From VFMC01 sp050248155 (GTDB lineage: Bacteria; Actinomycetota; Acidimicrobiia; Acidimicrobiales; Ilumatobacteraceae): DNA of 64,000 nt. Below the pieces are notes generated by a model, which worked only from the letters and a program-made list of their open reading frames with translations, did no database searches and had not been told where the DNA came from. The stretch is from the NCBI GenBank assembly GCA_050248155.1, contig JBFWSW010000006.1, positions 61,028 to 125,027 of the forward strand. The letters run 5' to 3'. Below, in pieces: positions 33,762-41,858 of the stretch. The translations under genes and the position numbers were made by a program. Position 1 is the stretch's first letter; every line of letters begins with the position of its first letter.

Positions 33762-34676
33762 TCAGAGCTCGGCCAGCTTCGCGATCTTCTCGATCGCGTG
33801 CAGTGTGTCGTCCGCGCTCGGCGGACCGCCAGTGTGGCTGGCGAGCGCAGCATCGGGCCATTGGTCGAGCGGGATCGGATCTCCCGGGTTGTTGTACAGC
33901 GAGAGGATCAGGCGGGCCGCGCCGGCTTCCTCGAACGCGTCCTGGATCGCGGGCGTGGCATCACGGACGCCTGCGGAGACCTCGATCTCGTCCGGGTCGC
34001 GTCCGATCTTGTGGCACTCGTCCGCGATCGCGACGCGTGCGGCCTTCAGTTGCTCGGGTGTCACGCCATATGCGATCCATCCGTCGGCCCATGCGGCGAT
34101 CCTGCGGAAGGTCGCCTCGCTGGTCTGCGCGCCCAGGAGGACAGGTGGGTGCGGCCGTTGTGCAGGGATCGGCTCGACGATCACCGGCTCGAACCGCACG
34201 ATGTCGCCCTCGTATCCGGCCGAGCCGTCACGCCAGAGCGCCTTCATCGCGTCGACGGCCTCGCGGGTGTACGTCCACCGCGTGGAGAAGTCGGCCCCGA
34301 ACGCCTCGACCTCGTTGCGCAGCCAACCCGCGCCGACACCGAAGAGGAACCGGCCGCCGGAGAAGCTGTCGAGCGTCGAGACCTGCTTCGCCAGGCGCAG
34401 CGGGTGGTGCTCGGGGACGATGCACACGCACGTGCCGAGGCGGAGCGTGCTCGTCGCCGCGGCGGCGAAACCGAGGGTGACGAACGGGTCGGCCATCTGC
34501 CCATAGACCTTCGGGATCGGCCCGCCGGTCATCGGGTAGGCCTGGCTGGGGGTCACCGGGAGGATGCCGTGCTCGGGCAGCCACAGCGACTCGAAGCCGG
34601 CATCCTCGAGCGCGCGACCGAGGCCTGCCGGATCGATCGTGTGTCCGGTGACGTAGAAGAGGGCCCCGATCTTCAC
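33762..34676 (-). CDS. LLM-class F420-dependent oxidoreductase
   Basis: A luciferase-like enzyme of 304 residues. It shows MKIGALFYVTGHTIDPAGL, ALEDAGFESLWLPEHG, STLRLGTCVCIVPEHHPLRLAKQ, and GRFLFGVGAGWLRNEVEAFG. The last segment is typical of the F420-dependent TIGR03619-like group. Two starts compete: GTG at 34676, giving the family N-terminus, and TTG at 34685, whose spacing to GGGGGTGG is somewhat better. I use 34676. It lies between the Rieske ferredoxin and SMP-30 genes. Confidence 0.86.
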   Translation of the reverse strand: MKIGALFYVTGHTIDPAGLGRALEDAGFESLWLPEHGILPVTPSQAYPMTGGPIPKVYGQMADPFVTLGFAAAATSTLRLGTCVCIVPEHHPLRLAKQVSTLDSFSGGRFLFGVGAGWLRNEVEAFGADFSTRWTYTREAVDAMKALWRDGSAGYEGDIVRFEPVIVEPIPAQRPHPPVLLGAQTSEATFRRIAAWADGWIAYGVTPEQLKAARVAIADECHKIGRDPDEIEVSAGVRDATPAIQDAFEEAGAARLILSLYNNPGDPIPLDQWPDAALASHTGGPPSADDTLHAIEKIAKLAEL

Positions 34677-34740
34677 ACGAGGCAAACTAGAGCCACCCCC
34701 GTCCGGCCACCAGCGAGACGTGCCGCTCGCCGGAACCTGG

Positions 34741-35049
34741 TCACACCTCGACGAAGACCACGCCCGCTTCGACCTTCACCGGGTACGCGGCCAGGTCGCG
34801 TGTCGCCGGCAGGCAGAGGACCTTGCCGGTTCGGACGTCGAACTTGGCCATGTGCAGCGGGCATTCGACGATCGGTCCGTCGATGTAGCCGTCGGCCAGG
34901 GAGTAGTTGTCGTGCGTACACGTGTCGTCGACGGCGAAGAACTCGTGGTCGACTCGGAAGACGGCCACCGGTGGCCCGTCGTCCCGCTCGACGACGACGG
35001 CCTCACCGTCGGCCAATGCGTCGGAGTCACATGCGCGGATCCACGCCAT
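34741..35049 (-). CDS. Rieske-type [2Fe-2S] ferredoxin
   Basis: A 102-residue Rieske ferredoxin. Cluster ligands are CTHDNYSLADG (Cys, His) and CPLHMAKFDVRTGK (Cys, His), and the end is YPVKVEAGVVFVEV. Such ferredoxins carry electrons to ring-hydroxylating oxygenases; the Rieske oxygenase at 38702-40051 lacks its own ferredoxin, so this could serve it. The ATG at 35049 matches the family length; an in-frame ATG at 35085 would add 12 residues. No dedicated ferredoxin reductase is in the window. Confidence 0.9.
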   Translation of the reverse strand: MAWIRACDSDALADGEAVVVERDDGPPVAVFRVDHEFFAVDDTCTHDNYSLADGYIDGPIVECPLHMAKFDVRTGKVLCLPATRDLAAYPVKVEAGVVFVEV

Positions 35050-35118
35050 GGCACGAGTCTCGCGGGTCGGGGTCGAGTGCGACATCAGGGGGTTTCGGGC
35101 AGCGGAACGGGTACGGCC

Positions 35119-35946
35119 CTACGCGGCGATGGAGTTGCCGATGCCGCGTGCCACCTGGAGCACCGCTCCGACGTAGTCCTGCGGGTTGAACCGGCCGGTC
35201 GGGCCGCACACCGAGACCGCACCCAGCAGCCGGCCGTTGCGTGCATGGATCGGTGCGGCGACGCAGTTGACGCCGACGCTCGACTCCTCCCGATCGAACG
35301 CGATGCCGCGGGTTCGCACGGTCGCGAGCTCCTCGGTGAACAGCGCCGGGGCGATGATCGTGTACCCGGTGCGAGGCTCGAGCCCGCGCACGAGCGCCGC
35401 ACCGATTGCGTTGGGCTCGCTGGCTGCCAGCATCGCCTTGCCGAGCGCCGAGCAGTACGCGGGCACCCGTGCGCCCACCGCCGATGGCGCCTTCACCCGC
35501 TGGTGCCCGAAGAGCTTCTCGAGGTACAGCACGTCGGTCCCGTCGAGCACGCCCAGGTGGACCGTCTCGTGCGTCAGCTCGTAGAGGTCGCTCATGTACG
35601 GCACCGCGCTGTCGCGCAGCGAGCGCGGCCTGCAGTACGAGACGCGATGACCGAGTTCGAAGAGCCGACTGCCGAGGCAGTAGCGGTTGCCCTGCCGCTC
35701 GACGAGCTGGCGCTGCTCGAGGATCGCCAGCAGGCGGAACGCCGTCGACTTCGGGAGGTGCGTGCGGCGCGCCAGCTCCGACACGCCGAGCGAGGTGTCG
35801 ATGTTCTCGAACGCGTCGAGCAGCGCGAGTGCCTTGCCGACCGACGTGCTGAGCGAGGATTCGCCCTCGGCGACGGCGGCCTCGACGTCTGCCGCGTCGG
35901 CCGTGACATGAGTCGAGTTCGGATGTGGGACGGTGAGCGTCGGCAT
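35119..35946 (-). CDS. IclR-family transcriptional regulator
   Basis: A 275-residue regulator. The winged HTH is ALALLDAFENIDTSLGVSELARRTHLPKSTAFRLLAIL, cited here by its core SELARRTHLPKSTAFRLLAI. The C-terminal effector domain contains the usual YCSALGKAMLA and ISVPI-like VNCVAAPI. The ATG at 35946 is selected over a GTG at 35967 because GTCAGGGGGGTCACCG precedes it. IclR proteins often control aromatic catabolism. The 17-bp near-palindrome lies 37 bp upstream, shared with the flavokinase gene. Confidence 0.9.
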   Translation of the reverse strand: MPTLTVPHPNSTHVTADAADVEAAVAEGESSLSTSVGKALALLDAFENIDTSLGVSELARRTHLPKSTAFRLLAILEQRQLVERQGNRYCLGSRLFELGHRVSYCRPRSLRDSAVPYMSDLYELTHETVHLGVLDGTDVLYLEKLFGHQRVKAPSAVGARVPAYCSALGKAMLAASEPNAIGAALVRGLEPRTGYTIIAPALFTEELATVRTRGIAFDREESSVGVNCVAAPIHARNGRLLGAVSVCGPTGRFNPQDYVGAVLQVARGIGNSIAA

Positions 35947-35982
35947 CGGTGACCCCCCTGACGGCACGATGAGCTGCTCGGG

Positions 35983-36000
35983 ACCTTACACGTTTAAGGT
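35983..36000. promoter_or_regulatory. Candidate operator, copy 2 of the near-palindrome
   Basis: ACCTTACACGTTTAAGGT matches its own reverse complement at 16 of 18 positions and is identical over 17 bp to the flavokinase site at 5107-5123. It lies 37 bp upstream of the iclR ATG and 22 bp past the lacI stop, a plausible operator position. The centre CG and AA/TT-rich flanks resemble LacI-family operators, and a lacI gene is adjacent. Confidence 0.65.
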
Positions 36001-36022
36001 CGGGGCGCGCAAGTACCCGCGG

Positions 36023-37066
36023 TCAGCTCCGTGCGGCGGCGGCTCGCCGGCGACGACCGGGTCCGATCGAGGCGCGGTCCATGAACTCCACGCAGTCGGG
36101 CACGAGGACGTCGTCGAGCGGGTGGCCCGCGAGCGCACCCAGCAGCGCTTCGGCCGATGCCTCACCGATGCGTTCCCAGTCGGTGCGGATCGCGGTCACC
36201 GGCGTTCGGAGCAGCTCGGCACCCGCCGAATCGGTGGACGCCACGATGGTCACGTCGTTCGGGATGTCGAGGCCGAGCTCGTCGCACGCCGTGAAGATGT
36301 CGAGCGTGACCGGGTACGGCGCCAAGAGCGCGAGGGGCGTGCCGCGCGAGGCGAGCGACTCGATCGTCCGGCGCACCGCATCGGGCCCGAACGACGTCGC
36401 GAGCGGTTGCCATTCGATCCCGAACTCGGCTGCCGTCGACTGGTGGGTCGGAGCGGCCTGGCCGGGGTCGATCTCGTGGATCCGCCGGTGACCGAGCCGC
36501 TTCATCTTGCGATACAGGTTGCGGTACGCCTCCGTGCTGTCGACCCTGACCGTCGGCAGATCGCACCAGCGCGGGTCACGGAACCCCACCGCGAGAACGG
36601 GAACCCCACCGCGCCGGTACAGATCGAGCGACGGTGCGTTCTCCGCATTCCAGAAGATGAGGCCGTCGACCCTGCGTTCGGCGTAGCGCCGCAGCAGCGT
36701 GTCGACCTCGGCAGAGCCGCCCGACACGGAGAGGAAGACGCTGTAGCCCTGCGCCTCCATCACGCGGATCGTCCGATCGACGATCGCCATCAACTCGAAG
36801 CGCGGGTGCAGGTCGAAGTGGATGACGATGCCGACCGTCATCGTCGGCCCGCCCCGGATGCTGCGCGCCGCCTCGTTCGGGACGTAGCCGAGCTCGTCGG
36901 CGGCGGCCAGCACGCGAGCGAGGTTGTCCGGCGAGACCGCGATGCCGTTCAGCGCCTTCGAGACCGTCGCGGTCGACACGCCGGCGAGCTGCGCGACCGC
37001 GTGCAACGTCGCTGCCTTGCGGCGCCCGGACGACTCCTGAGTCCCCCTCCCCCGGCCTGCGCTCAT
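36023..37066 (-). CDS. LacI-family transcriptional regulator
   Basis: A 347-residue repressor. The HTH is ATLHAVAQLAGVSTATVSKALNG (core VAQLAGVSTATVSKALNG) with the hinge RSIRGG. The effector domain (about 70-335) has periplasmic-binding-protein features: GIVIHFDLHP, VDGLIFWNAEN, and TIVASTDSAG. The ATG at 37066 is used, rather than a start at 37090. It reads leftward, divergent from the aldo/keto reductase. The adjacent palindrome makes it the best candidate to bind both operator copies. Confidence 0.9.
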   Translation of the reverse strand: MSAGRGRGTQESSGRRKAATLHAVAQLAGVSTATVSKALNGIAVSPDNLARVLAAADELGYVPNEAARSIRGGPTMTVGIVIHFDLHPRFELMAIVDRTIRVMEAQGYSVFLSVSGGSAEVDTLLRRYAERRVDGLIFWNAENAPSLDLYRRGGVPVLAVGFRDPRWCDLPTVRVDSTEAYRNLYRKMKRLGHRRIHEIDPGQAAPTHQSTAAEFGIEWQPLATSFGPDAVRRTIESLASRGTPLALLAPYPVTLDIFTACDELGLDIPNDVTIVASTDSAGAELLRTPVTAIRTDWERIGEASAEALLGALAGHPLDDVLVPDCVEFMDRASIGPGRRRRAAAARS

Positions 37067-37170
37067 CGCGCCGCAGTGTACGAAATGCACGAAGGTGCTC
37101 GGGGGGAGCTGTCTCGGCTGGCGGAACGGGCGAATGGACTGACCCCTCGCCGATCCGATCGACTGGGCAG

Positions 37171-38157
37171 GTGGAGCACCAACTCTTGGGACGCACAGGA
37201 CTGCGAGTCTCCCGACTCGTGCTGGGAACCGCCGTGCTCGGGCTCGCTCCGCGCGAGGACGGCGTCGACGCGCTGATCGGCGCCGCGCTCGACGCGGGCA
37301 TCAACGTCATCGACTGCGCGAACACCTACGGCAACCGGCCGCAGTTCGATCGCGAGGGTGCGCCCGCGGCGCAGCAACGCCGCCACGCCGAGGAGCTGCT
37401 CGGGCGAGCGCTGCGAGGTCGGCGTGACGACGTGGTGCTCTGCACGAAGGTGGGCGAGCCTGTCGGCGACGGCGTGAACGACCGAGGCGCGAGCCGCTGG
37501 CACATCCTGCGCGAGGTCGAGCGCAGCCTGCGGCGCCTCGACACCGACCACATCGACGTGTACCACGTGCACCTCCCCGACCCCGACACCGCCATCGACG
37601 AGACCCTCGGTGCGCTCGACGTCCTCGTCCGGCAGGGAAAGGTCCGCTATGTCGGCCTGTCGCGCTTCTCGGGATGGGAGCTCACACAGGCGGTGACGAC
37701 TGCGAACCGGCTCGGCCTGGCCGTGCCGGTCCTCGACCAGGTGGCGTACAGCATGATCAATCGTGGGGTCGAAGCCGAGGTGATCCCGGCCGCTGCCGAG
37801 CTCGGCATCGCCATCACGTGCTTCAGCCCGCTGGCGGGTGGCGCGCTCGCTGGTGCGGAGGTGATGGCGCGGACGTACACGGGTTACCGCCGCTGGGGCG
37901 CTCCGTTCGACTACACACCCGAGCAGAAGCAGGCGGCCGGGGAGTTGGGCAACCTTGCCCAGTCGTGGGGAGTGCGGCCCGCACACCTCGCGCTGCGGTG
38001 GCTGTTGGCGAGGCCGACGGTGGCGGCCGCGGTGATCGGGCCCGAGTCGCCCGACGAGCTGCGCGAGAGCGTCTCCGTGTTCGACGTGTCCCTCGACGAC
38101 GCGCAGCTCGCCGCGCTCGACGAGATCGGCCGTTCCGTGCCCGGCATGCCGGGCTGA
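37171..38157 (+). CDS. Aldo/keto reductase
   Basis: A 328-residue NADPH-dependent aldo/keto reductase. Catalytic residues map to Asp and Tyr in NVIDCANTYGN, Lys in VVLCTKVGEP and His in YHVHLPDPD. The strand VRYVGLSRFSGWEL and the C-terminal LRWLLARPTVAAAVIGPESPDEL (NADP-binding loop) are in place. GTG start at 37171 follows GGGCAG. Divergent from lacI with a 104-bp gap, so it may be a LacI target. Substrate unknown. Confidence 0.88.
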   Translation: MEHQLLGRTGLRVSRLVLGTAVLGLAPREDGVDALIGAALDAGINVIDCANTYGNRPQFDREGAPAAQQRRHAEELLGRALRGRRDDVVLCTKVGEPVGDGVNDRGASRWHILREVERSLRRLDTDHIDVYHVHLPDPDTAIDETLGALDVLVRQGKVRYVGLSRFSGWELTQAVTTANRLGLAVPVLDQVAYSMINRGVEAEVIPAAAELGIAITCFSPLAGGALAGAEVMARTYTGYRRWGAPFDYTPEQKQAAGELGNLAQSWGVRPAHLALRWLLARPTVAAAVIGPESPDELRESVSVFDVSLDDAQLAALDEIGRSVPGMPG

Positions 38158-38183
38158 GCGAGACCGCTCGGCAGGCGGCCGGC

Positions 38184-38705
38184 TCAGAACATCGTCGACA
38201 GGTTCCTCGAGAGGAGCACGGTCTGGTCGAGGAGGATCACCCGCTTGGCGATGAGGAACGAGTCGCCGTCGCGGCGCAGCACGTCCTCACGACGTCCGAC
38301 CCACGAGTCGATCTCGGACTTGAGGCGAGTGCGGTACACGTGGAAGTTGGACTCGACCGACAGCTCGTCACCCCGGTCCTCGACGACGCGTACGTTGGTG
38401 ATGAGGTGACGCGTCCGCGACGGCGGGTCCTCTGCCCACGACGAGCCGGCAGCGAACTTCTTCCAGCGCATCGTGAGCATCATCTTGTCGTCGTCGAAGT
38501 AGGCCATCTCGCCCGGCTTCGTGAACTCCTTCGACAGCTCGCGCCGCAGCCGGGTGCGCCGGATCGGCATGAAGTAGTGGGTGTCGTCGCTGAAGAGCGC
38601 GACCCACCGCTCGTAGTCGTGCGCGTCGAGCAGTGCCGCTTCGTCGTAGAGGAACTTCTCGACCTGGTACTGCACCAGCATCGCGGCGAGGAGCTGTTCG
38701 TTCAC
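38184..38705 (-). CDS. Ring-hydroxylating dioxygenase beta subunit
   Basis: A 173-residue NTF2-fold subunit that stabilises the alpha subunit. It starts at GTG 38705, overlapping the alpha stop (GTGA), and reads VNEQLLAAMLVQYQVEKFLYDEAALLD, then YERWVALFSDDTHYFMPIRR, RTRHLITNVRVVED and the C-terminal FLIAKRVILLDQTVL. These match biphenyl/benzoate-type beta subunits. The upstream in-frame extension to 38765 is not needed. Last gene of the aromatic operon, convergent with the aldo/keto reductase. Confidence 0.9.
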   Translation of the reverse strand: MNEQLLAAMLVQYQVEKFLYDEAALLDAHDYERWVALFSDDTHYFMPIRRTRLRRELSKEFTKPGEMAYFDDDKMMLTMRWKKFAAGSSWAEDPPSRTRHLITNVRVVEDRGDELSVESNFHVYRTRLKSEIDSWVGRREDVLRRDGDSFLIAKRVILLDQTVLLSRNLSTMF

Positions 38706-40051
38706 AGCAGATCGGGCGGCTCGGTCGAGGTCCGCAACTCGTCCCATGTGAGTCCCTTCATCCATTGGGCCCAGCAGTGATAGGTCCAGAGCTGGCCGTG
38801 CTCGCTACCGGCGCTCTCGATGCGTGCCAAGCCGTTCTCCTTGATGACCTGTCCCGTGCCGTGGTCCATCCGCAACAGGTGCGGGATGCCACGCATCGCC
38901 ACACCCTTCGACGTCGCCGTCGACTGCCACCAGTTCTCGCCGTCGTCCTGCTCGAGCAGGCCGGCGGGGCCGAACGCGTGGTTGGCAGCCATCACCATGC
39001 CCGCCCGCAGCTCGGGCGAGGCGCTCTTCGCGACGAAGCTGATCCACCACACCTCGGTCTTGGTCGGGCTGATCGGGATGCGCAGTGAGAGCTGCGGCAG
39101 CTGCGTGATCCATGCGTTGGGGAAGATGTTGGGGTGACCGAACGATCGGCTGCCGTGCGGTCCGAGCCACTCCTGCGGCACGGCTTCCTTCCGCCAGGAG
39201 TGGTCTGCGCCCGCGTTCGGCGGAAGACCGTCGATGCTCGGCCCGCCGATCGCGTGTCCGTACTCGCCGATGAAGGTGAGCTCGTCCGACGTGGCGAGGA
39301 TCGCGGGGATGTCGAGCCGATCACCCGTCGTGGCCGTGGCGCCGCCGAGATCGCCGATCAGCTCGGTCGAGGGAGGGAAGAACCCCGACGCCGCTGCGGA
39401 CATGTGCGTCACCTGGGGGTGGTACCAGTCGAAGAGGTTGTCGACGGCGAGCTTCCAGTTGCAGTCGATGACGAACTTCTGGATTCCGGGGATCGCCTCG
39501 ACGTCGCGCGCTGCGGCGAGATCGAGACCGACTCGGCCGGCCGCACCGAGGTACTCCGTCAGCGGCGGCGCGGTCGGGTCCATCGTCGCGAAGACGAAGC
39601 CGTGGTAGTTGTCGATCTGTGCCACCTGGCGCAGGCCGTGCTGCGACTTGTCGATGGTGCCTCGGTACAGGCGATCTGCGTCCGGGACGCCGATCAGGTT
39701 CCCGGCGAGGTCGTACGACCAGCCGTGGTAGGTGCACATGAAGGCCTTGGTGTTGCCCTCCTCGGCGCGGCACACGGCGTTGCCGCGATGCATGCAGGTG
39801 TTGAGCAGGCCCTTGATCGAGCCGTCCTTCTGGCGGACGACGAGCACGTTGTCGCGCCCGATCGGTGTCTCGACGAAGTCACCCGACTTGGGGATCTGCG
39901 TCTCGTGGCACACGAACTGCCATGCCCGAGCGAAGATGAGCTCCATCTCGCGCTCGAAGATCTCGTCGTCGGAGAAGATGCGGCGATCGACCTCACCTCG
40001 CTCGAGCGACACGAGCTCGTCGAATCGAGCCGCCTCGACCACGTTCCTCAT
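38702..40051 (-). CDS. Aromatic ring-hydroxylating dioxygenase alpha subunit (Rieske)
   Basis: A 449-residue Rieske non-heme iron oxygenase. The [2Fe-2S] ligands are CMHRGN (Cys86, His88) and CTYHGW (Cys106, His109). The mononuclear iron motif is DWYHPQVTH with Asp208, His211 and His216, so the enzyme is complete. It dihydroxylates an aromatic ring at the cost of NADH and O2. The ATG overlaps the LLM stop by 4 bp. Similarity cannot tell biphenyl, cumate, benzoate or phthalate as substrate. Electron transfer would need a ferredoxin, perhaps the one at 34741. Confidence 0.92.
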   Translation of the reverse strand: MRNVVEAARFDELVSLERGEVDRRIFSDDEIFEREMELIFARAWQFVCHETQIPKSGDFVETPIGRDNVLVVRQKDGSIKGLLNTCMHRGNAVCRAEEGNTKAFMCTYHGWSYDLAGNLIGVPDADRLYRGTIDKSQHGLRQVAQIDNYHGFVFATMDPTAPPLTEYLGAAGRVGLDLAAARDVEAIPGIQKFVIDCNWKLAVDNLFDWYHPQVTHMSAAASGFFPPSTELIGDLGGATATTGDRLDIPAILATSDELTFIGEYGHAIGGPSIDGLPPNAGADHSWRKEAVPQEWLGPHGSRSFGHPNIFPNAWITQLPQLSLRIPISPTKTEVWWISFVAKSASPELRAGMVMAANHAFGPAGLLEQDDGENWWQSTATSKGVAMRGIPHLLRMDHGTGQVIKENGLARIESAGSEHGQLWTYHCWAQWMKGLTWDELRTSTEPPDLL

Positions 40052-40989
40052 GCGGCCTGCTCCTCCTTGGTCAGCTTGGTCACCGCCGGAGCGACGCGCT
40101 CCAACACCCCGATTCTGGTCTCGAAGTCGCCCGTGATGGTCGTCAGGATCACGTGGTCGGCGCCGGCGTCGAGGTGTCGCTGCGCCTGAGCGGCGACATC
40201 GTCGGGGCCACCGCACCCGATCACGTCTGCGACGACCCGAGCTGCGCCGCTGTCGAGCTCGTCGTCGGTGTACCCGAGGCGAGCGAGGTTGGCTCGGTAC
40301 GGCGAGCCGGGGAAGCCCATGGTGCCCTGGACGATCTGGCTCGCGACGCCCCTCGCCGCGTCCGCGTCGTCGTCGACGACGACGGCAAGGCCCACGAGGA
40401 GCAGCTTGTCGGGTCCGAGCGTCTCGCGCGCCATCTTCGTGAACGCAGGGGGCACCATCGTCGGCTGTGCTCCGTCCGCGCCGTCGCGCGCGAGGTCCAA
40501 CATCTTCGGCCCGTTGGCCGCGATGACGACGGGGTACTGCACGTCCGGCGGATGGACCTGGAGGTCGTCCGCCCGCATCCTCGCCAGGTACTGCGCGAAC
40601 TGCGTCCGGGCCGGTTGGTACGACCGCCCGACGCGCTCGGCCTGGAACGCGTAGCCGACGCCGGCGCCGAGCACGAACCGTCCGGGATAGGCCTCGGCCA
40701 GCTGCGCGGCCCCTGCGTGGAGGTGCTCGGGCGCGCGTGCCCACATGCTGGCGATCGAGGTTCCGAGCACCAGCCGATCGGTCGCGGCGAGCAGGACGCC
40801 GGCGTGCACCAACGCGTCACGCCCGCCCACGCCTTCGTTCGTCCACGCCGTGCGGTAGCCGGCCCGCTCGAGGCGGCGCACCGCGTCGCGCTGGGTGTCG
40901 ACCGGTGGCAGCCGAGCGATCCCCGCGAGCGGGAGGAACGCGCCGACCGAGCCGAGCGCTGCCCTCGTCGAAGCGATGAGCTCGTTCAT
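40048..40989 (-). CDS. LLM-class F420-dependent oxidoreductase
   Basis: A 313-residue luciferase-like protein. It shows LERAGYRTAWTNEGVGG, DRLVLGTSIASMWARAPEHL, GRFVLGAGVGYAFQAERVG and HLDAGADHVILTTITGDFE, typical of F420-dependent LLM enzymes near the methylenetetrahydromethanopterin-reductase branch. ATG at 40989 overlaps the extradiol dioxygenase stop. Its position between the ring-cleaving and ring-hydroxylating enzymes suggests a step on the same substrate, for example reduction or dehalogenation/hydroxylation, but this is inference. Confidence 0.85.
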   Translation of the reverse strand: MNELIASTRAALGSVGAFLPLAGIARLPPVDTQRDAVRRLERAGYRTAWTNEGVGGRDALVHAGVLLAATDRLVLGTSIASMWARAPEHLHAGAAQLAEAYPGRFVLGAGVGYAFQAERVGRSYQPARTQFAQYLARMRADDLQVHPPDVQYPVVIAANGPKMLDLARDGADGAQPTMVPPAFTKMARETLGPDKLLLVGLAVVVDDDADAARGVASQIVQGTMGFPGSPYRANLARLGYTDDELDSGAARVVADVIGCGGPDDVAAQAQRHLDAGADHVILTTITGDFETRIGVLERVAPAVTKLTKEEQAA

Positions 40990-41858
40990 GACGGCACCGA
41001 CGAGCGGTGGTGGCCCCACGTGCTGCCGGACGTGTAGTGGCCGACGACCCAGGTCGCGTCGTCGATGCGACGGCCATGGCACCCGTACTCGACCTCGAGG
41101 CCCGAGGGTGCGTGGCAGTAGAAGCTGACCATGTGGTCGTTGGTGTGCTTGCCGAGCGACATCCCGAGCGGCACGCCGTCGCGCTGTGCCTTGTCGTACG
41201 CGCGGCCCACCGTGTCGAGGGACTCGACCTGCAACATGATGTGCTGGAGCGACGGCTTCATGCCGGGCATCGCTGCGGCGGCGATCGTGTGGTGACGTGG
41301 GTTGCAGTGCAGGAAGTACGCGTCGATGCCGGGGACCGGCGTGAGGATGTCGCTCAGCCTGAACCCGAGGGTGTCGACGTAGAAGTCGAGGAACCTCTTC
41401 GCATCGTCGACGAGCAGCACGGCGTGCCCCAGGCCCATGTCGTCGACCACGAACTGGGCACCCGTCGGCGACACGAACGGCTCGGTCGCCTCGTCGTGGC
41501 CGACGAAGAACTCGAGTCGGTTGCCGCACGGGTCGAGCGCGCTGATCATCGACGAGACGTGGCGCGTGGCGCACAGCTCGCTCGATTCCTCGGTCACCTC
41601 GATGCCGCGGCTGCGCAGGTGTGACGTGAGCTCGGCCAGGTCGCCTGGCGAGGCGACCTCGAGTCCGAGGAAGTGCAGTGCTCCGTCCGTTCCCCGCTCC
41701 ACCGCGATCCGGTACACGCGACCGTCCATGCGCAGGTGGAGCACGTCATCAGCGGGCTGCGCGGCCTGCAACCCGAGGAGGTCGGTCGCGAACGTTCGCC
41801 AGGCGTCGAGATCTGCGGCACCGATGCCGATGTAGCCGAGGCTCTTGATCAGGCTCAC
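40986..41858 (-). CDS. Extradiol (meta-cleavage) catechol dioxygenase
   Basis: A 290-residue type I extradiol dioxygenase of the two-domain VOC fold (BphC-like). The iron ligands are His145 (GLGHAVLLV), His206 (LQHIMLQV) and Glu257 (GLEVEYG), almost exactly the spacing of BphC. It cleaves catechol-type rings beside the diol. The GTG start at 41858 is supported by AAGGGGAGTGG and overlaps the hydrolase stop (GTGA). The neighbouring alpha/beta hydrolase would process the meta-cleavage product. Confidence 0.92.
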   Translation of the reverse strand: MSLIKSLGYIGIGAADLDAWRTFATDLLGLQAAQPADDVLHLRMDGRVYRIAVERGTDGALHFLGLEVASPGDLAELTSHLRSRGIEVTEESSELCATRHVSSMISALDPCGNRLEFFVGHDEATEPFVSPTGAQFVVDDMGLGHAVLLVDDAKRFLDFYVDTLGFRLSDILTPVPGIDAYFLHCNPRHHTIAAAAMPGMKPSLQHIMLQVESLDTVGRAYDKAQRDGVPLGMSLGKHTNDHMVSFYCHAPSGLEVEYGCHGRRIDDATWVVGHYTSGSTWGHHRSSVPS

